Of a stretch of 41,989 bases of DNA, positions 22,007 to 30,046 are shown in pieces. Under the pieces are notes generated by a model that saw nothing but the letters and a program-made list of their open reading frames with translations, was not told the origin of the DNA and made no database searches. The number at the start of each line of letters is the position of its first letter. Position 1 is the stretch's first letter. Made by a program: the position numbers and the translations under genes. This DNA comes from JAKPKF01 sp964536135 (GTDB lineage Bacteria > Patescibacteriota > Dojkabacteria > SC72): positions 1-41,989 of the forward strand of contig CAZHVM010000010.1 in NCBI GenBank assembly GCA_964536135.1, given 5' to 3'.

Positions 22007-23454
22007 TGAATGAACAAAAAATATATATTACAACTACACTCCCCTACGTTAATGCTGAGCCACACATTGGTCATGCCTTAGAATTTGTACAGGCAGATGC
22101 ACTCTCGAGATACTTTAGAAATAAATTGGGGAAAGAGAATGTTTTTTTTAATGTAGGTACAGATGAACATGGGCAAAAGATATTTAACAAGGCGAAAGAA
22201 GAGGAATTATCTTTAAATGACTTTGTAGACAAATATGCACAGAGATTCAAAGACTTCTGCAAGCTTTTTTTTGTCGAATATGACAATTTTTACAGGACAT
22301 CTACTCCAGAACACCATAAAGCTGCAAAGGCATTCTGGAAAAAGTGTGAGGAGAAAGGAGATATATATAAAAAAAGATACTCTGGAAGGTATTGTATCGG
22401 CTGTGAAAGATATATTACAGAAAAAGAATTAGTAGATGGTAAATGTCCTGACCATAAGACAGTTCCAGAATTAAAAGAAGAGGAAAATTATTTTTTTAAA
22501 CTTTCTTCATACAGAGAACCTCTCCTGAAATGGTTAGACGAGAGTAAAGATTTTCTTAAACCAGAGTCAAAAATCTCTGAGTTGAGAAAAATCATTGCAG
22601 AGATAGAAGATATTAGTATTTCAAGGCTAAAAGAAAATCTCCCATGGGGAATTGAAGTCCCAAATGATCCGGAACAAGTTTTTTATGTTTGGTTTGATGC
22701 CCTAACTAATTATGTAAATGCTGTTGGTTTTGGAACAGACGAAAAGAAATTAAATGAATGGTGGCCTGGAATACAGCTATGTGGCCCTGACAATCTAAGG
22801 TTCCAGGGTGCAATATGGCAAGGCATGCTTGCTTCAGTTGGATTACCTCATTCTGCTAAGTTGCTTGTCCACGGAATGGTTTTGGGTCCAGATGGAACAA
22901 AGATGTCTAAAACGATTGGAAATATTATCTCTCCTTTTGACCAAGAAAGTAAATTTGGATCTGAGATTGTAAGGTTTTACTTACTTACTGGTATAACGAC
23001 ATATGGAGATTGTGCATACAAGGAGGATGATCTTACCAATATGTATAACTCAAGATTAGCAAATAATTTCGGTAATCTTCTAAATAGAACAATTCATCTT
23101 GCAAATAAAAAGGAAGTTGTAATAAATAATGAACAATCTGTAGAGGAAGATTTTAAGAAAAAAGTGGATACATATGTAAAAGAAGTTGAAGTGTTGTATG
23201 AAGATTTTGAGGTATCTCTTGCTGGAGAAAAAGTAGATGAATTAGCAGACTATGGAAATAAATATATTACAAAAGAAGAACCTTGGACAAAGGAGAAAGA
23301 ACAAGCAGAAAAGAGTCTGAACAATCTTAGCTATCTTCTTACAAAGGTTATACAACTCTACGGTCCAATAATCCCGCAAAGTGCTTCTAGTGCAATACAA
23401 CATCTTATTGAGAGAGAGACAGTAATCCTTTTCCCTAAAATAGAGAGTAGATAA
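22006..23454 (+). CDS. metG: Methionyl-tRNA synthetase
   Basis: A class I synthetase of 482 residues from the chosen start (an earlier ATG at 21979 precedes the -10 box). Motifs: TTTLPYVNAEPHIGHAL (HIGH at 20-23) and KMSKTIGN near 298 (KMSKS variant with Thr). A zinc knuckle region reads YCIGCERYITEKELVDGKCPDH, given here as CxxC followed by C-x-x-H. The tRNA-contact region carries PWTKEKE. The C-terminal tRNA-binding EMAP/Trbp111-like domain of some bacteria is absent, so this is the short MetG form (like the T. thermophilus type in plan). It charges both initiator and elongator tRNA-Met. Confidence 0.96.
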   Translation: MNEQKIYITTTLPYVNAEPHIGHALEFVQADALSRYFRNKLGKENVFFNVGTDEHGQKIFNKAKEEELSLNDFVDKYAQRFKDFCKLFFVEYDNFYRTSTPEHHKAAKAFWKKCEEKGDIYKKRYSGRYCIGCERYITEKELVDGKCPDHKTVPELKEEENYFFKLSSYREPLLKWLDESKDFLKPESKISELRKIIAEIEDISISRLKENLPWGIEVPNDPEQVFYVWFDALTNYVNAVGFGTDEKKLNEWWPGIQLCGPDNLRFQGAIWQGMLASVGLPHSAKLLVHGMVLGPDGTKMSKTIGNIISPFDQESKFGSEIVRFYLLTGITTYGDCAYKEDDLTNMYNSRLANNFGNLLNRTIHLANKKEVVINNEQSVEEDFKKKVDTYVKEVEVLYEDFEVSLAGEKVDELADYGNKYITKEEPWTKEKEQAEKSLNNLSYLLTKVIQLYGPIIPQSASSAIQHLIERETVILFPKIESR

Positions 23455-23475
23455 TACATTTGTATATGGTTATTA

Positions 23476-23484
23476 TGCTATACT
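23476..23484 (+). promoter_or_regulatory. Extended -10 (TGCTATACT) before the PilN-like gene
   Basis: TGC-TATACT lies 28 bases before the ATG at 23513. No good -35 is seen. It probably drives the three-gene PilN/PilO-like operon. Confidence 0.45.
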
Positions 23485-23512
23485 AATTTAGAAAAGATTT
23501 TAAAACTGCCAA

Positions 23513-24070
23513 ATGTTTAAATCAGAAAAACAACCACAATCTATTGATTTCCTTCAACCTGTCTATTCTCCTACTGATATATGGTCAAATGCATATATAT
23601 GGCTATCGGAAGTTGGAAAATATTTACTAATTGCTGTAGAAGTTATTGTTTTGGGTGTATTTTTATCTAGATTTATTATAGATAAGAAGAATAACGATTT
23701 AACCGAAGAGGTAAACAGTAAAGTTGTACTGCTTTCAAATGATACATGGAAAGGTAATTCGGTGCTTTTTGATAATTACCAATCTCTACTTCTTGATGTT
23801 AGAAAAATTCGCGAAGAACAGGAGATAAATTCTACTGTTATAAGTGAGCTAATAAATGGAGTCCCATCTTCTTTGAAAATTAAGAATTTCTCTTTCACTC
23901 GTGGAAAAGTGTCTTTTCTCTTTACCGCGAACAATCTTGATGCTATAAAAAACTATGAAGCTGCCCTTAAAAATAATACAGACTATCATGATGTTAAATT
24001 CTCAATAACAAAAGATTCAAACGAGATAAATGTTCGAGTAACATTCGCTTTGTACGAGGAAAAAGAATAA
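23513..24070 (+). CDS. PilN-like type IV pilus platform protein
   Basis: The 185-residue bitopic protein has a short cytosolic N-terminus (IDFLQPVYSPTDIWSN), one membrane helix (about 36-57, GKYLLIAVEVIVLGVFLSRFI), a coiled coil (58-110) and a C-terminal ferredoxin-like alpha/beta part (SLKIKNFSFTRGKVSFLFTANNLDAIKNYEAAL). This is the PilN plan, where the N-terminal tail binds PilM and the outer part dimerises with PilO. The family assignment rests on architecture and on the next gene, which looks like PilO. Its stop overlaps the start of the next gene (TAATGG). Confidence 0.65.
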   Translation: MFKSEKQPQSIDFLQPVYSPTDIWSNAYIWLSEVGKYLLIAVEVIVLGVFLSRFIIDKKNNDLTEEVNSKVVLLSNDTWKGNSVLFDNYQSLLLDVRKIREEQEINSTVISELINGVPSSLKIKNFSFTRGKVSFLFTANNLDAIKNYEAALKNNTDYHDVKFSITKDSNEINVRVTFALYEEKE

Positions 24071-24687
24071 TGGATAAAAAGAATATAAATACAACAGAAT
24101 ATATAAAAATAATTAAAGAGTCTCCTGAGAAGAAGAAATCATATATCTTTGTTGGAGTAACCGTAGCTGTAGCAATCGCCCTTGTAATATTTGCTATACG
24201 ACCAACGATTCTGACAATTACTAGAATCAACAAAGAGATTAAGGACAAAGAGAGGATTGATACAGCTCTGACCCAAAAGATAGAAACATTGACCGAATTG
24301 GATAAGCAGTATACACAAGCCAAGGGTAGTTTCTCTGGCTTAGCACTTATATATCCTACTGATGCGAATTTCAGCTTGTTGCTTGCAAATATAGAATCTA
24401 TTGTTTCAAGGAATGGATACTCTCTTGGGAGTGTGGGGTTTGATAAGTATGATAAAAACGACAATTACAAAATTAGTGCGAAATATCTTGTGCCTTGGTC
24501 GTTGAGAGTTACGGTAAAGGGAAAGGTTGGTAATATAATAAACCTTCTTAAAGATTTTGAGGGTATGCCCATTTACCCAGTTGTTGAATCAATCTCCTAC
24601 TCTAGCCAAGTAGATAAGGATGGTTTAACTACATTTGGTATCAATATGAGAATATATCATATTGAAAGTAGTAATTTTTACGAATAA
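24070..24687 (+). CDS. PilO-like type IV pilus platform protein
   Basis: A 205-residue bitopic protein with a membrane helix at about 22-44 (SYIFVGVTVAVAIALVIFAI), then a coiled coil (48-80) containing KIETLTELDKQYTQAKGSF. A C-terminal domain follows with LALIYPTDANFSLLLANIESIVSRNGYSL and LRVTVKGKVGNIINLLKDFEGMP, typical of PilO (Y-P-x-x-x-x-x-x-x-L-L-x-x-I-E followed by a V-x-G-x-y-x-x-l-x-x-F-l pattern). It starts in the stop codon of the PilN-like gene. With PilN it should form the inner-membrane alignment complex of a pilus or related machine. Confidence 0.7.
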   Translation: MDKKNINTTEYIKIIKESPEKKKSYIFVGVTVAVAIALVIFAIRPTILTITRINKEIKDKERIDTALTQKIETLTELDKQYTQAKGSFSGLALIYPTDANFSLLLANIESIVSRNGYSLGSVGFDKYDKNDNYKISAKYLVPWSLRVTVKGKVGNIINLLKDFEGMPIYPVVESISYSSQVDKDGLTTFGINMRIYHIESSNFYE

Positions 24688-24693
24688 AAATAT

Positions 24694-24936
24694 ATGGAAA
24701 TGTTAAAGAAGGCTGTAATTGTTCTTATACTACTAGGAATAGTTGTATTAGCATGGATTGGTGGTTCCATCTATTACCAAAATAGTAATATAGAAGTACA
24801 TCCGAATGCGCAGGGGTATATAAAGGTCTTGCGAGAATCTTTTGATCTGGAGGAATTAGAAAAGATAACAGAAAAAACTGATAATTCCTTTCCAGTTTCT
24901 CCTTCTGAATTTACTGTTTTAATACAGGACAACTAG
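24694..24936 (+). CDS. Small bitopic membrane protein of the PilN/PilO-like operon
   Basis: An 80-residue protein with one N-terminal membrane helix (about 5-27, AVIVLILLGIVVLAWIGGSIYY) and a short outer part rich in Glu/Asp, ending FTVLIQDN. It follows the PilO-like gene by 6 bases and probably belongs to the same operon. In other pilus operons the third position is often the lipoprotein PilP, but no lipobox is seen here, so that identity is not supported. The last 4 bases overlap the sigma factor gene on the other strand. Confidence 0.6.
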   Translation: MEMLKKAVIVLILLGIVVLAWIGGSIYYQNSNIEVHPNAQGYIKVLRESFDLEELEKITEKTDNSFPVSPSEFTVLIQDN

Positions 24937-26012
24937 TCGATATAATCGTCTAATTTTTGTTGTGCAGATTTCTCTTTTAATTTTTTTAAGGCTTTTGCTT
25001 CTATCTGCCTAATTCTCTCTCTTGTTACTCCAAATTCTTTTCCGACCTCTTCTAATGTTCTTGATACTCCATCTTCAAGACCAAATCTTAGAGAAAGGAC
25101 TCTTCTTTCCCTATCTTGCAATGTATCTAAGATATCTTTGAGCTGGTTTTTTAGATATTCGGCTGTAGCAAAATCCTCTGGAGATTGAGACCAGTCATCA
25201 GGAATTATATCTTGAAGCTTGCTATCCTTCTCTTCCCCTATTGGTGTAGAAAGTGGTGCAGGATTCTGTTTAATCTTTCTAATCTCTGCGACTTTACTCA
25301 ATTCAATATCCATTTCTTTTGCAATTTCATCATCAAGGGGAGGTCTTCCAAGTTTCGTAGTTAAGGTATTGTTTACTTTGTTGAATTTGTTAATTGTCTC
25401 AATCATGTGTACTGGTACACGAATTGTTCTTGCTTGGTCTGCAATCGCTCTAGTTATCGCCTGTCTAATCCACCAGGTAGCATATGTTGAAAATTTGAAT
25501 CCCTTTTTATAATCAAATTTTTCCACAGCCCTCATTAAACCAATGTTTCCTTCTTGTATTAGGTCGAGTAACTCTAATCCACTTTTGCTGTATTTCTTAG
25601 CGATGCTAACTACAAGCCTTAAATTGGCAGTAATTAATAATTGACCAGCTTCTTTGTCTCCATTTTCAATCCTTTTAGCAAGAATTACTTCTTCTTCTCC
25701 TGTTAAAAGAGGGATCCTTCCAATTTCATAGAGATATGATCTTATTGCATCTGTAGAAAGACTGGACTGAATAGTTTTTAGTATGCGGATTTTCTTTTCA
25801 AGAGTGAGCTCTTCTTTAACAACTGCTTCTAAAGTATCTTCTGGTTCTAGTACCTCTATTTCGTTCTCTTGAAGAGATTTGAAAATATCGTCTAGCAATT
25901 CAACATCTTCCTCAATTGTAGGGAAAATATCTAATAGATCTTCCTGAGTAAGAAATCCTTGATCTTTACCCTTGTCTACTAGGTTTTTGATTGCTTTACT
26001 TTTATCGGTCAT
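24933..26012 (-). CDS. rpoD: Primary sigma factor (sigma-70)
   Basis: The 359-residue sigma factor directs RNA polymerase to promoters. An N-terminal region 1.1-like part is at 1-80. Region 1.2/2 contains DAIRSYLYEIGRIPLLTGEEE and the highly conserved KKYSKSGLELLDLIQEGNIGLMRAVEKFDYKKGFKFSTYATWWIRQAITRAIADQ block, cited here by its ends KKYSKSGLELLDLIQEGN and FSTYATWWIRQAITRA (-10 recognition and melting). Region 3 has RTIRVPVHMIETI. Region 4 has DRERRVLSLRFGLEDG and the -35-binding helix TLEEVGKEFGVTRERIRQIE. The numbers of TATAAT boxes in the window fit a housekeeping factor. It diverges from the 26038 gene. Confidence 0.96.
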   Translation of the reverse strand: MTDKSKAIKNLVDKGKDQGFLTQEDLLDIFPTIEEDVELLDDIFKSLQENEIEVLEPEDTLEAVVKEELTLEKKIRILKTIQSSLSTDAIRSYLYEIGRIPLLTGEEEVILAKRIENGDKEAGQLLITANLRLVVSIAKKYSKSGLELLDLIQEGNIGLMRAVEKFDYKKGFKFSTYATWWIRQAITRAIADQARTIRVPVHMIETINKFNKVNNTLTTKLGRPPLDDEIAKEMDIELSKVAEIRKIKQNPAPLSTPIGEEKDSKLQDIIPDDWSQSPEDFATAEYLKNQLKDILDTLQDRERRVLSLRFGLEDGVSRTLEEVGKEFGVTRERIRQIEAKALKKLKEKSAQQKLDDYID

Positions 26013-26022
26013 ATTTTAATTA

Positions 26023-26038
26023 TGATATAATTTATATA
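26023..26038 (+). promoter_or_regulatory. Leaderless promoter of the zinc-ribbon gene
   Basis: The extended -10 TGATATAAT (26023-26031) is followed by exactly 6 bases (TTATAT) and the ATG at 26038. Confidence 0.65.
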
Positions 26039-26376
26039 TGGACAGCAAAAAAGACGATTTAAATGACAAAAAACAGTTTTTTATAGATACAATTGCAAAA
26101 TTTTGCGATAAGTGTGGGTCTCCATTTGTAATAGAAGATGTTAATATACTCCAGAGAACCGGAATATCCAGCATTATACACTTTTCATGTCATAATTGTA
26201 AATCAAAACATATCGCTACCTTCATTTCTCCAATTGGAATGAGCCATAGGGTTCCTGTAAACACAGATTTATCTGTAAGGGAGATTAGTAAGTTTGCCCA
26301 ACAAAGCGAAACTTCTACCCAAGAGATCTTGGATATATACATGTACTTAAAGAAGAATTCTAAAGTACTAATCTAA
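26038..26376 (+). CDS. Small zinc-ribbon protein, function unknown
   Basis: A 112-residue soluble protein with a four-cysteine zinc ribbon: CDKCGSPF (about 23-30) and SCHNCKSKH (about 50-58), 24 residues apart. After it comes a strand-rich segment (ATFISPIGMSHRVPVNTDLS) and a C-terminal helix. It resembles small conserved Candidate Phyla proteins, but no named family is recognised. The acidic-basic N-terminus may bind nucleic acid or a protein. It diverges from the sigma factor gene and its last 4 bases overlap the DUF4012 fusion gene on the opposite strand. The start is supported by a -10 box 6 bases away. Confidence 0.7.
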   Translation: MDSKKDDLNDKKQFFIDTIAKFCDKCGSPFVIEDVNILQRTGISSIIHFSCHNCKSKHIATFISPIGMSHRVPVNTDLSVREISKFAQQSETSTQEILDIYMYLKKNSKVLI

Positions 26377-29357
26377 TTCTCTTCTCTCCATACAATATCA
26401 AAGCTGGTATCCTTGTTGAGTTCAAATCTGCTAGAGAGTTGGTTTTGAATAGCATTTAAATTATCTCCATCTTCTATGTTCCATGAAGATGGGTAAGTGA
26501 TATCTAACTTGTATGCATGAGATTTCTCTCCGGGTTGTTTAAAGAGATCAATTGCTAAGAATATACTATTACCATTTTTTATAATTGGAAAAGATGCGTT
26601 TTCTGAAGTCCTCTTTAATTGGTATGTAACCTCTAAGGTATTAACATCTTTAATCTTTGTATTAAACCATCCACCCAATACCTTGAATCCACTTTCTTTG
26701 TACGTTGTGTACTTATTGTCATCCATTCCTTTGACGGAAATAACATTAGCGTATGAAGGAATATATACTCTTTGGTAGTTAACATAATTACCTTGTGGAT
26801 AAACAAGATTCTCAGATGTATTTTCAATGGCAATTGTATATTTGAATACCATAGTATTTTCATCTTTAATATCTATCAAAAGATTGTAGTTTTTCTCAAG
26901 ATAAAGATTTGCTTTGTTTGCTCCCCAGTTCCAATCGATTGCAATTGGGGCTTCGTTGTATTTTGAATCAAGAGAATCTGCCCATGACCTAGAGTTGAAA
27001 AAATTAAACGCATCTCTGTTTTTAAATGATGCTTGTAGATGCTTCTCATTAAGAGACTCTCCAAAGACATCAGAAAGAGAAATTAAATCTGCCATGTTTT
27101 TAGAAAGTAGTCTCTGAATGATTTCATTTGCTAGATTTGCAAGAAAAGTAGTTTTTTGAGTTGTTCCAGGTGTAAAGTTCTCATGTAATTTAAAAATCTT
27201 GTCATAAAGGTTATCGCTTGTTACAAGTTCTGTTTCTCCTGGTACTTCTATCCCGCCCCATTTGCCAAGTAATTTCTGCACGAATGTTATATCTATGGTT
27301 ATAATTCCATCTAAATCGTCTCCTTTACCAAGCGCTTTTATGAAAGGTTCTGCATTTAGGTATGTTTCTGTTAAATCTGGATACCAATTTACTAGTGAAA
27401 AATTCCAAGTTTTTAATCCAAGTGCTTGCGTCATTGACTTAGGAGCTGTGAATGTTTTCCCCTGAACTTTTAATGTTCCATCTGCGTTGTAGATATCATC
27501 GACAAAAAGCTCTCTTACTTGTCCACCCTCTATGCCTACTACACCATAACTGGTCAACCATCCTCCTGTGCTTCTAATTTCAGATTCGTTTTGTAGAAGT
27601 ATGAGATATCTTTTACGTTCATCTACCCCTAGCAAGTCAGGAAGAAATGTAATAATTTCTTTGTAGTCAGATGTCGCCGAATCCAACTTTTTCGTGAGGT
27701 CTTTTAATTCAAGAATTTTATTCTGCAGGAAATTTGGGAAAACAGACGTACTGATACTATTTACTATATCGTTTGAAAGTGAAATTTTGTAAGCTGCATC
27801 ATCTATTTTGTATTGATTCTCCTCTATGGCGATTAAATATTCTCTGTACTCTCTTGAAGTCGAGGGAAGTGAGTCTTGAATATCTACCGCTGGCTGAAAA
27901 TCTTTGATATATGAGGCTAGTGGTTCTATGGAGTCCAGAAGACCAGAAGCTCCATCTGTTGCGTACTGTGCACCAACTATTAATTCCACGGAGTTATTGT
28001 AAAGTTCAGTCTTACCAATTATTTTAAATACCCATTTAAGATTACTTAATGTCCCTGATACTCTGTCAATATTTCTGTCTAAAACAGCAATCTCCTTTTT
28101 AGCCTTGGAAGTTTCTAGGTCAAGGAGAGAATCACTTAATGTCTTAGTTGAGGAAGAAATAATTGTTAATCCAATTAGTGTGCCAATTACCGGATAAACT
28201 ACAAAGTAGGTAAAGAGAATCGTCAAAACGGATATCCCGAGATATTTAGATATCTGTGAGCCATCGAAATCTCTTTTTGTGAATATACTTTTTAATGGTT
28301 CAAGAAGCTTCGTTACAAAATTTCCAAGAGAAGTTTTGTATATTTTTACATTTCCTTTCTTTTCCGTTTTTTCTCTACTTTCAACGTCCCATTTCTTGTT
28401 TATACTGTCGTAATATGTTTGAACCTGATCCACTAGAGAATCTTCAAGAGTAATCTGTTGTACCCAACCGTATTTTGAAGCATGTGGGGCTGGAACGTAA
28501 AGATCTTGTATAACAAATTCTGTATTTTCACTCTCTGTAAATTTAATAGATTGTGCTTCAGTATTTAATTCCAGTAATTTGTAAGCAACAGAGAGAGTTG
28601 TATAGTTGTTTTTGTTTGCCAAAGTAATTACTTCTCCTTTGGTTTTGTCAGAGAATGTTAATTTCAAAATCCCATATGTAGCATCATTCTCATTTATGAC
28701 ATTGTGTAAATCTAAACCCTCTCCTTTTATTGTAATCTGTGGTTTCTCTGTAGAGTCCTTTAGTAAATTATGTAGGGTCTCGTTGTCAATTTGGTTAATT
28801 CCTTTTCCCAAAAGATTCCCAATTCTTAAGATCCTAATATTTAAGTTCGTTTTGTCTTTAAATTCAGCTGCTAAGGTCTCACAATATTTTTGTAATTCAA
28901 TGTTAGAATATGGGGAAGGAGATGCAATTTTCGAGTTATTTATTCTATTAGAAAGCTCTCTGTTGAGGGCAAGAGAAGTTATTAAGGAAAATTTAGCATT
29001 GTTCTTTCTCGCACTTTTCAAAGTTAAGTCTAAATAGCCTGTTTCTCGAAGGAATTCTTTACTATCAAAATCTTTCTGTGAGAGATGCTCGTTAAGAAGA
29101 TAAAAGAGGTAGTCAAATCGTTTCAAAGTCTTAAAAAGAGTTTCCAAACCTTTGAATTCAAAGAAATCTACACTTTTAGATTTCTTTAACTCTGTGATAT
29201 ATTCTTTTGTTTGAGCGTTAAATCTGTCAACGATAATGACATGGCTTCCTTGTTCTACAAGGGTTTTAGTTATTAAATAACCAATTCTTGAACCGCCATG
29301 TACTATGACTGTTACAGGAGTTTGGCTTTTAATTTTCGTAATAGCTGAATTACTCAT
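26373..29357 (-). CDS. Fusion of SDR/NAD-epimerase domain with membrane-anchored DUF4012
   Basis: The 994-residue protein combines two modules. Residues 1-310 look like an extended short-chain dehydrogenase/epimerase: Rossmann start VTVIVHGGSRIGYLITKTLVEQG, VDRF after strand 2, and a LRIGNLLGKG substrate-side motif. The catalytic Y-x-x-x-K reads Y150-SNI-E154, so the Lys is lost. One or two membrane helices (about 372-400) follow. The C-terminal half is DUF4012, with RYLILLQNESEIRSTGGWL (583-601) and the VDDIYNADGTL stretch; such domains occur with exopolysaccharide genes and are thought to act outside the membrane. It overlaps the PEGA gene by 8 bases. A NAD-binding regulatory rather than catalytic role for the N-terminal part is an inference. 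Confidence 0.8.
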   Translation of the reverse strand: MSNSAITKIKSQTPVTVIVHGGSRIGYLITKTLVEQGSHVIIVDRFNAQTKEYITELKKSKSVDFFEFKGLETLFKTLKRFDYLFYLLNEHLSQKDFDSKEFLRETGYLDLTLKSARKNNAKFSLITSLALNRELSNRINNSKIASPSPYSNIELQKYCETLAAEFKDKTNLNIRILRIGNLLGKGINQIDNETLHNLLKDSTEKPQITIKGEGLDLHNVINENDATYGILKLTFSDKTKGEVITLANKNNYTTLSVAYKLLELNTEAQSIKFTESENTEFVIQDLYVPAPHASKYGWVQQITLEDSLVDQVQTYYDSINKKWDVESREKTEKKGNVKIYKTSLGNFVTKLLEPLKSIFTKRDFDGSQISKYLGISVLTILFTYFVVYPVIGTLIGLTIISSSTKTLSDSLLDLETSKAKKEIAVLDRNIDRVSGTLSNLKWVFKIIGKTELYNNSVELIVGAQYATDGASGLLDSIEPLASYIKDFQPAVDIQDSLPSTSREYREYLIAIEENQYKIDDAAYKISLSNDIVNSISTSVFPNFLQNKILELKDLTKKLDSATSDYKEIITFLPDLLGVDERKRYLILLQNESEIRSTGGWLTSYGVVGIEGGQVRELFVDDIYNADGTLKVQGKTFTAPKSMTQALGLKTWNFSLVNWYPDLTETYLNAEPFIKALGKGDDLDGIITIDITFVQKLLGKWGGIEVPGETELVTSDNLYDKIFKLHENFTPGTTQKTTFLANLANEIIQRLLSKNMADLISLSDVFGESLNEKHLQASFKNRDAFNFFNSRSWADSLDSKYNEAPIAIDWNWGANKANLYLEKNYNLLIDIKDENTMVFKYTIAIENTSENLVYPQGNYVNYQRVYIPSYANVISVKGMDDNKYTTYKESGFKVLGGWFNTKIKDVNTLEVTYQLKRTSENASFPIIKNGNSIFLAIDLFKQPGEKSHAYKLDITYPSSWNIEDGDNLNAIQNQLSSRFELNKDTSFDIVWREEN

Positions 29358-30003
29358 TTATACTCTCTACATTATCAAAATTAATCGGGATAGGGAAATT
29401 AAAGACTTTAAGATTCAGTAAATAACCTTTTCTAATTATAACTGGAACCTCTACATCCATATAACCCAACGAGGTAATCTTTGCTTGGTACTGATTTTCT
29501 TTCAGTTTAACTTCTGTGATTGGTAAATCATTAAGGTATTCGCCATCAATATATAATTTTGCTTTGTGTGCACTGCTTGTAACTGTAAGAAAACCTTCTG
29601 AAGTAGAAATTTTTGGCTCAGGAGAGTAATACATTATACTACCATGTAAAATATTCTCAGGACCGATCTCCAAATCTATTCTAGAGGATGTATTCTTGTA
29701 AAGAGGAATCTTAAAAGTTTGCTTTTTGTAAAAGGTTTCTCCAGAAGCTATTTTTTCAAGCTCAATTGTATATTCTCCTTCTCTGAGATTCTCTATTTCT
29801 TGAGGAGTCTCTCCGTATTCTTTTCCATCTATCCAGATTTTTGCTTTACCATTCTGTAAAACTATCTCCAAAGTAGTGTTGTTGTAGAAGCGTTTTATAA
29901 TTGGTAAAGAGCCAATAATACTATTAATGGGGACAAAGTAAAAAAGAATTGAAAGCAAAAGTATGCTTCCTACTATTATAATGGCAGTTTTATGGTTTCT
30001 CAT
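29350..30003 (-). CDS. Membrane-anchored protein with two PEGA domains
   Basis: The 217-residue protein has one N-terminal helix (about 8-28) and two PEGA-type beta-domains outside. The first is around KAKIWIDGKEYGETPQEIENLREGEYTIELEK (about 53-84), described by its parts WIDGKEYGETP and LREGEYTIEL. The second is HKAKLYIDGEYLNDLPITEVKLKENQYQAKITSLGY, with YIDGEYLNDLP and LKENQY. PEGA domains are common surface modules near S-layer and glycan genes. It is the first gene of a two-gene operon with the DUF4012 fusion (8-base overlap). A TATAAT box is 7 bases before the ATG. Confidence 0.85.
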   Translation of the reverse strand: MRNHKTAIIIVGSILLLSILFYFVPINSIIGSLPIIKRFYNNTTLEIVLQNGKAKIWIDGKEYGETPQEIENLREGEYTIELEKIASGETFYKKQTFKIPLYKNTSSRIDLEIGPENILHGSIMYYSPEPKISTSEGFLTVTSSAHKAKLYIDGEYLNDLPITEVKLKENQYQAKITSLGYMDVEVPVIIRKGYLLNLKVFNFPIPINFDNVESINE

Positions 30004-30016
30004 CAGTTAAATTATA
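30003..30016 (-). promoter_or_regulatory. Leaderless promoter of the PEGA/DUF4012 operon
   Basis: TATAAT (30016-30011) is followed by 7 bases and the ATG at 30003. No Shine-Dalgarno site is present. Confidence 0.65.
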
Positions 30017-30046
30017 TGGAAGAGCACTCTATTTGTCCACTAAAGG

